This document shows, piece after piece, positions 5,922-6,889 of a DNA stretch of 6,889 nt. Each line of letters begins with the position of its first letter. Positions within the stretch are counted from its first letter, which is position 1. Made by a program: the position numbers and the translations under genes. This DNA is from an uncultured archaeon A07HN63 (GTDB lineage Archaea > Halobacteriota > Halobacteria > Halobacteriales > Haloferacaceae), in contig KI543219.1 in NCBI GenBank assembly GCA_000496215.1, positions 318,569-325,457 of the forward strand, written 5' to 3'. The notes beneath the pieces were generated by a model. That model had not been told where the DNA came from, ran no database searches, and saw nothing but the letters and a program-made list of their open reading frames with translations.

Positions 5922-6068
5922 TCTGACGAATAACAGTACCACCGACAGCTATTTTAGGCTCGGGGGAATTATTTCATCTGGTCGTCTCACTAGCCCGAGG
6001 ATAACGACCATACACGAAGTTTCGTCACTTCCTCGGCCCGGTCTTAGAGGCACCCTTCCGGGCCTTTT
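5922..6068 (+). ncRNA. Possible small non-coding RNA (speculative)
   Basis: A transcript starting about 27 bases after the TATA element at 5891-5898 and ending at the hairpin plus TTTT at 6035-6068 would be about 147 bases long. It contains no ATG. Internal pairing is possible between CTCGGG (5959-5964) and CCCGAG (5994-5999), as well as in the terminal hairpin. I do not recognise it as 7S RNA, RNase P RNA, a tRNA or a C/D guide RNA. Start, end and existence are inferred only. Confidence 0.22.
6035..6068 (+). terminator. Hairpin followed by T run (terminator-like)
   Basis: GGCCCGG (6035-6041) and CCGGGCC (6058-6064) are perfect reverse complements with a 16-base loop, and TTTT follows directly. 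The form is that of an intrinsic terminator on the plus strand. Archaea mostly stop at T runs without needing a hairpin, so its role is uncertain. It is about 180 bases past the engB stop and 22 bases past the stop of the minus-strand membrane gene, for which the T run is on the wrong side. Confidence 0.42.
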
Positions 6069-6089
6069 GAACGCGCCAGTACGAGTTCC

Positions 6090-6889
6090 TCAGAGCGGCT
6101 GGTATATCGGAATCGGGAACCCCGGCAACGGAATCCCCAGTTGCACCAGCGCGTGCCGCAGCGGTATGTAGCCCAGCAGAACGAAGGCAACCCCGAGACC
6201 ACGGTGGAGCCGCAGCCGCGTCGTCGTCGACACCGACTGAAACAGCGTCCCGTAGAGAAACAGCGACGGCACCGTGCCGACGCCGAGTGCGGCCAGCGAC
6301 AGCGCGCCATCGACGGCCGAGGCACCCGCGAAGGCGGCCAGAAACGCGGGATACAGCAGCGGACAGGGCAACAGCCCGTGGACCGCGCCGAGCGCGACGA
6401 TACCCGGCCCGTTCACGTAGTCGTCGACGTGATCGGTAAGCCGCGTCTGAATCGCCGCTGTCACCGGCGTCAGCAACGATTCGCCCGGCAGCGACAGCGT
6501 CCGGCCGCGAAGCAGGTAACTCACCCCCGCCGCGATGATCGCCACGCCGACGACGAGGCCGGTCACGATGTGAAGCGTCCGGAACGCCGTCGATAGCTCC
6601 GCGGCCGAGACGAAGACGAGCGAGCCGGCCAGCCCGAACAGCCCGCCGAGTATGGTATAGCTGAGCGTCCGCCCCAGATTGAACAGCCCGTGCTGGCGGA
6701 CCATCCCGACCGAGAGCCGCGCGGTCCCCCCGGCTCCGTCGGTCCGACTGGCGTCATCGCGTTCGGTGGCCCGCATCCGGTCGGCGTACGTCGTCACCAG
6801 CGGGCCACACATGCCGAGACAGTGAGCGCCGCCGAGAAGACCGATCAACAGGAAGACACCGAGGCTGGCCGGCCGCGCGGTCCCCGAGA
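6090..6889 (-). CDS. TauE/SafE-like (UreH-type) membrane protein, 5' end outside window
   Basis: 265 residues are visible and the frame is still open at the right edge, so the N-terminus is missing; a TTG at 6848 lies inside the first membrane helix and is not a credible start. The visible part has about six hydrophobic segments: residues 7-36, 68-94, 105-125, 161-187, 194-216 and 230-254. The first holds GGAHCLGMCGP (19-29). The fourth holds the related VHGLLPCPLLYP (169-180). The two Cys-containing, Gly/Pro-rich motifs in repeated halves are typical of the 'sulfite exporter TauE/SafE / UreH-like' family. Some bacterial members are linked to copper delivery for haem-copper oxidases, through the cysteines, so metal or sulfur-compound transport is plausible, but the substrate is unknown. 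It ends with a short PGFPIPIYQPL tail. A gene upstream, beyond the edge, may form an operon with it; that cannot be seen here. Confidence 0.88.
   Translation of the reverse strand, partial: SGTARPASLGVFLLIGLLGGAHCLGMCGPLVTTYADRMRATERDDASRTDGAGGTARLSVGMVRQHGLFNLGRTLSYTILGGLFGLAGSLVFVSAAELSTAFRTLHIVTGLVVGVAIIAAGVSYLLRGRTLSLPGESLLTPVTAAIQTRLTDHVDDYVNGPGIVALGAVHGLLPCPLLYPAFLAAFAGASAVDGALSLAALGVGTVPSLFLYGTLFQSVSTTTRLRLHRGLGVAFVLLGYIPLRHALVQLGIPLPGFPIPIYQPL

Noticed and set aside
5905..6171. 88-residue plus-strand reading after engB.
   Set aside because: It starts at a TTG within the AT-rich dyad, crosses the GC hairpin and runs antisense into the TauE-like gene; the composition does not look like a haloarchaeal protein.
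1..6889. CRISPR array, tRNA or rRNA genes.
   Set aside because: No regularly spaced repeats and no tRNA or rRNA signature sequences were seen on reading both strands by eye.

Overview
The window looks like chromosomal DNA of a halophilic archaeon (class Halobacteria). The genes are GC-rich at third codon positions, and their products are strongly acidic (Asp/Glu-rich). AT-rich, TATA-box-like elements sit about 25-30 bases upstream of several start codons, as expected for leaderless archaeal transcripts. The NOG1, EngB, 5-formyltetrahydrofolate cyclo-ligase and TauE/SafE-like products all resemble haloarchaeal family members. The genus cannot be named from the sequence alone.

Layout. Positions 1-40 may hold the acidic C-terminal tail of an upstream gene. 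Positions 41-819 are mostly non-coding, AT-rich in places, with one doubtful small two-helix membrane ORF (184-423). A 424-residue HEAT-repeat protein (820-2094) follows, with a very clear TATA box. Next is a 459-base gap with no convincing gene. A two-gene unit of a small winged-helix protein (2554-2904) and a PIN-domain ribonuclease (2897-3355), overlapping by 8 bases, looks like a type II toxin-antitoxin module; two small dyads lie in its promoter.

The right half is housekeeping. An archaeal NOG1 GTPase (3435-4406) converges on a 5-formyltetrahydrofolate cyclo-ligase on the minus strand (4424-5133). That gene is divergent from the ribosome-biogenesis GTPase gene engB (5225-5851). After a 238-base gap comes a minus-strand TauE/SafE-like membrane protein gene (6090-6889) that runs off the right edge.

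Main points of interest: (1) the cyclo-ligase has an apparent single-base frameshift at codons 16-18, beside a run of four Gs, so its natural N-terminus and its body are in different frames; (2) the winged-helix/PIN pair has promoter dyads that suggest autoregulation; (3) the gap after engB holds a TATA element inside a dyad, an ATG-free stretch and a perfect 7-bp hairpin followed by four Ts, which together could be a small RNA gene; (4) two different ribosome-assembly GTPases flank a folate enzyme. I see no CRISPR array, tRNA, rRNA or intact insertion sequence. Nothing here can firmly be called a new system; the toxin-antitoxin pair and the possible small RNA come closest.
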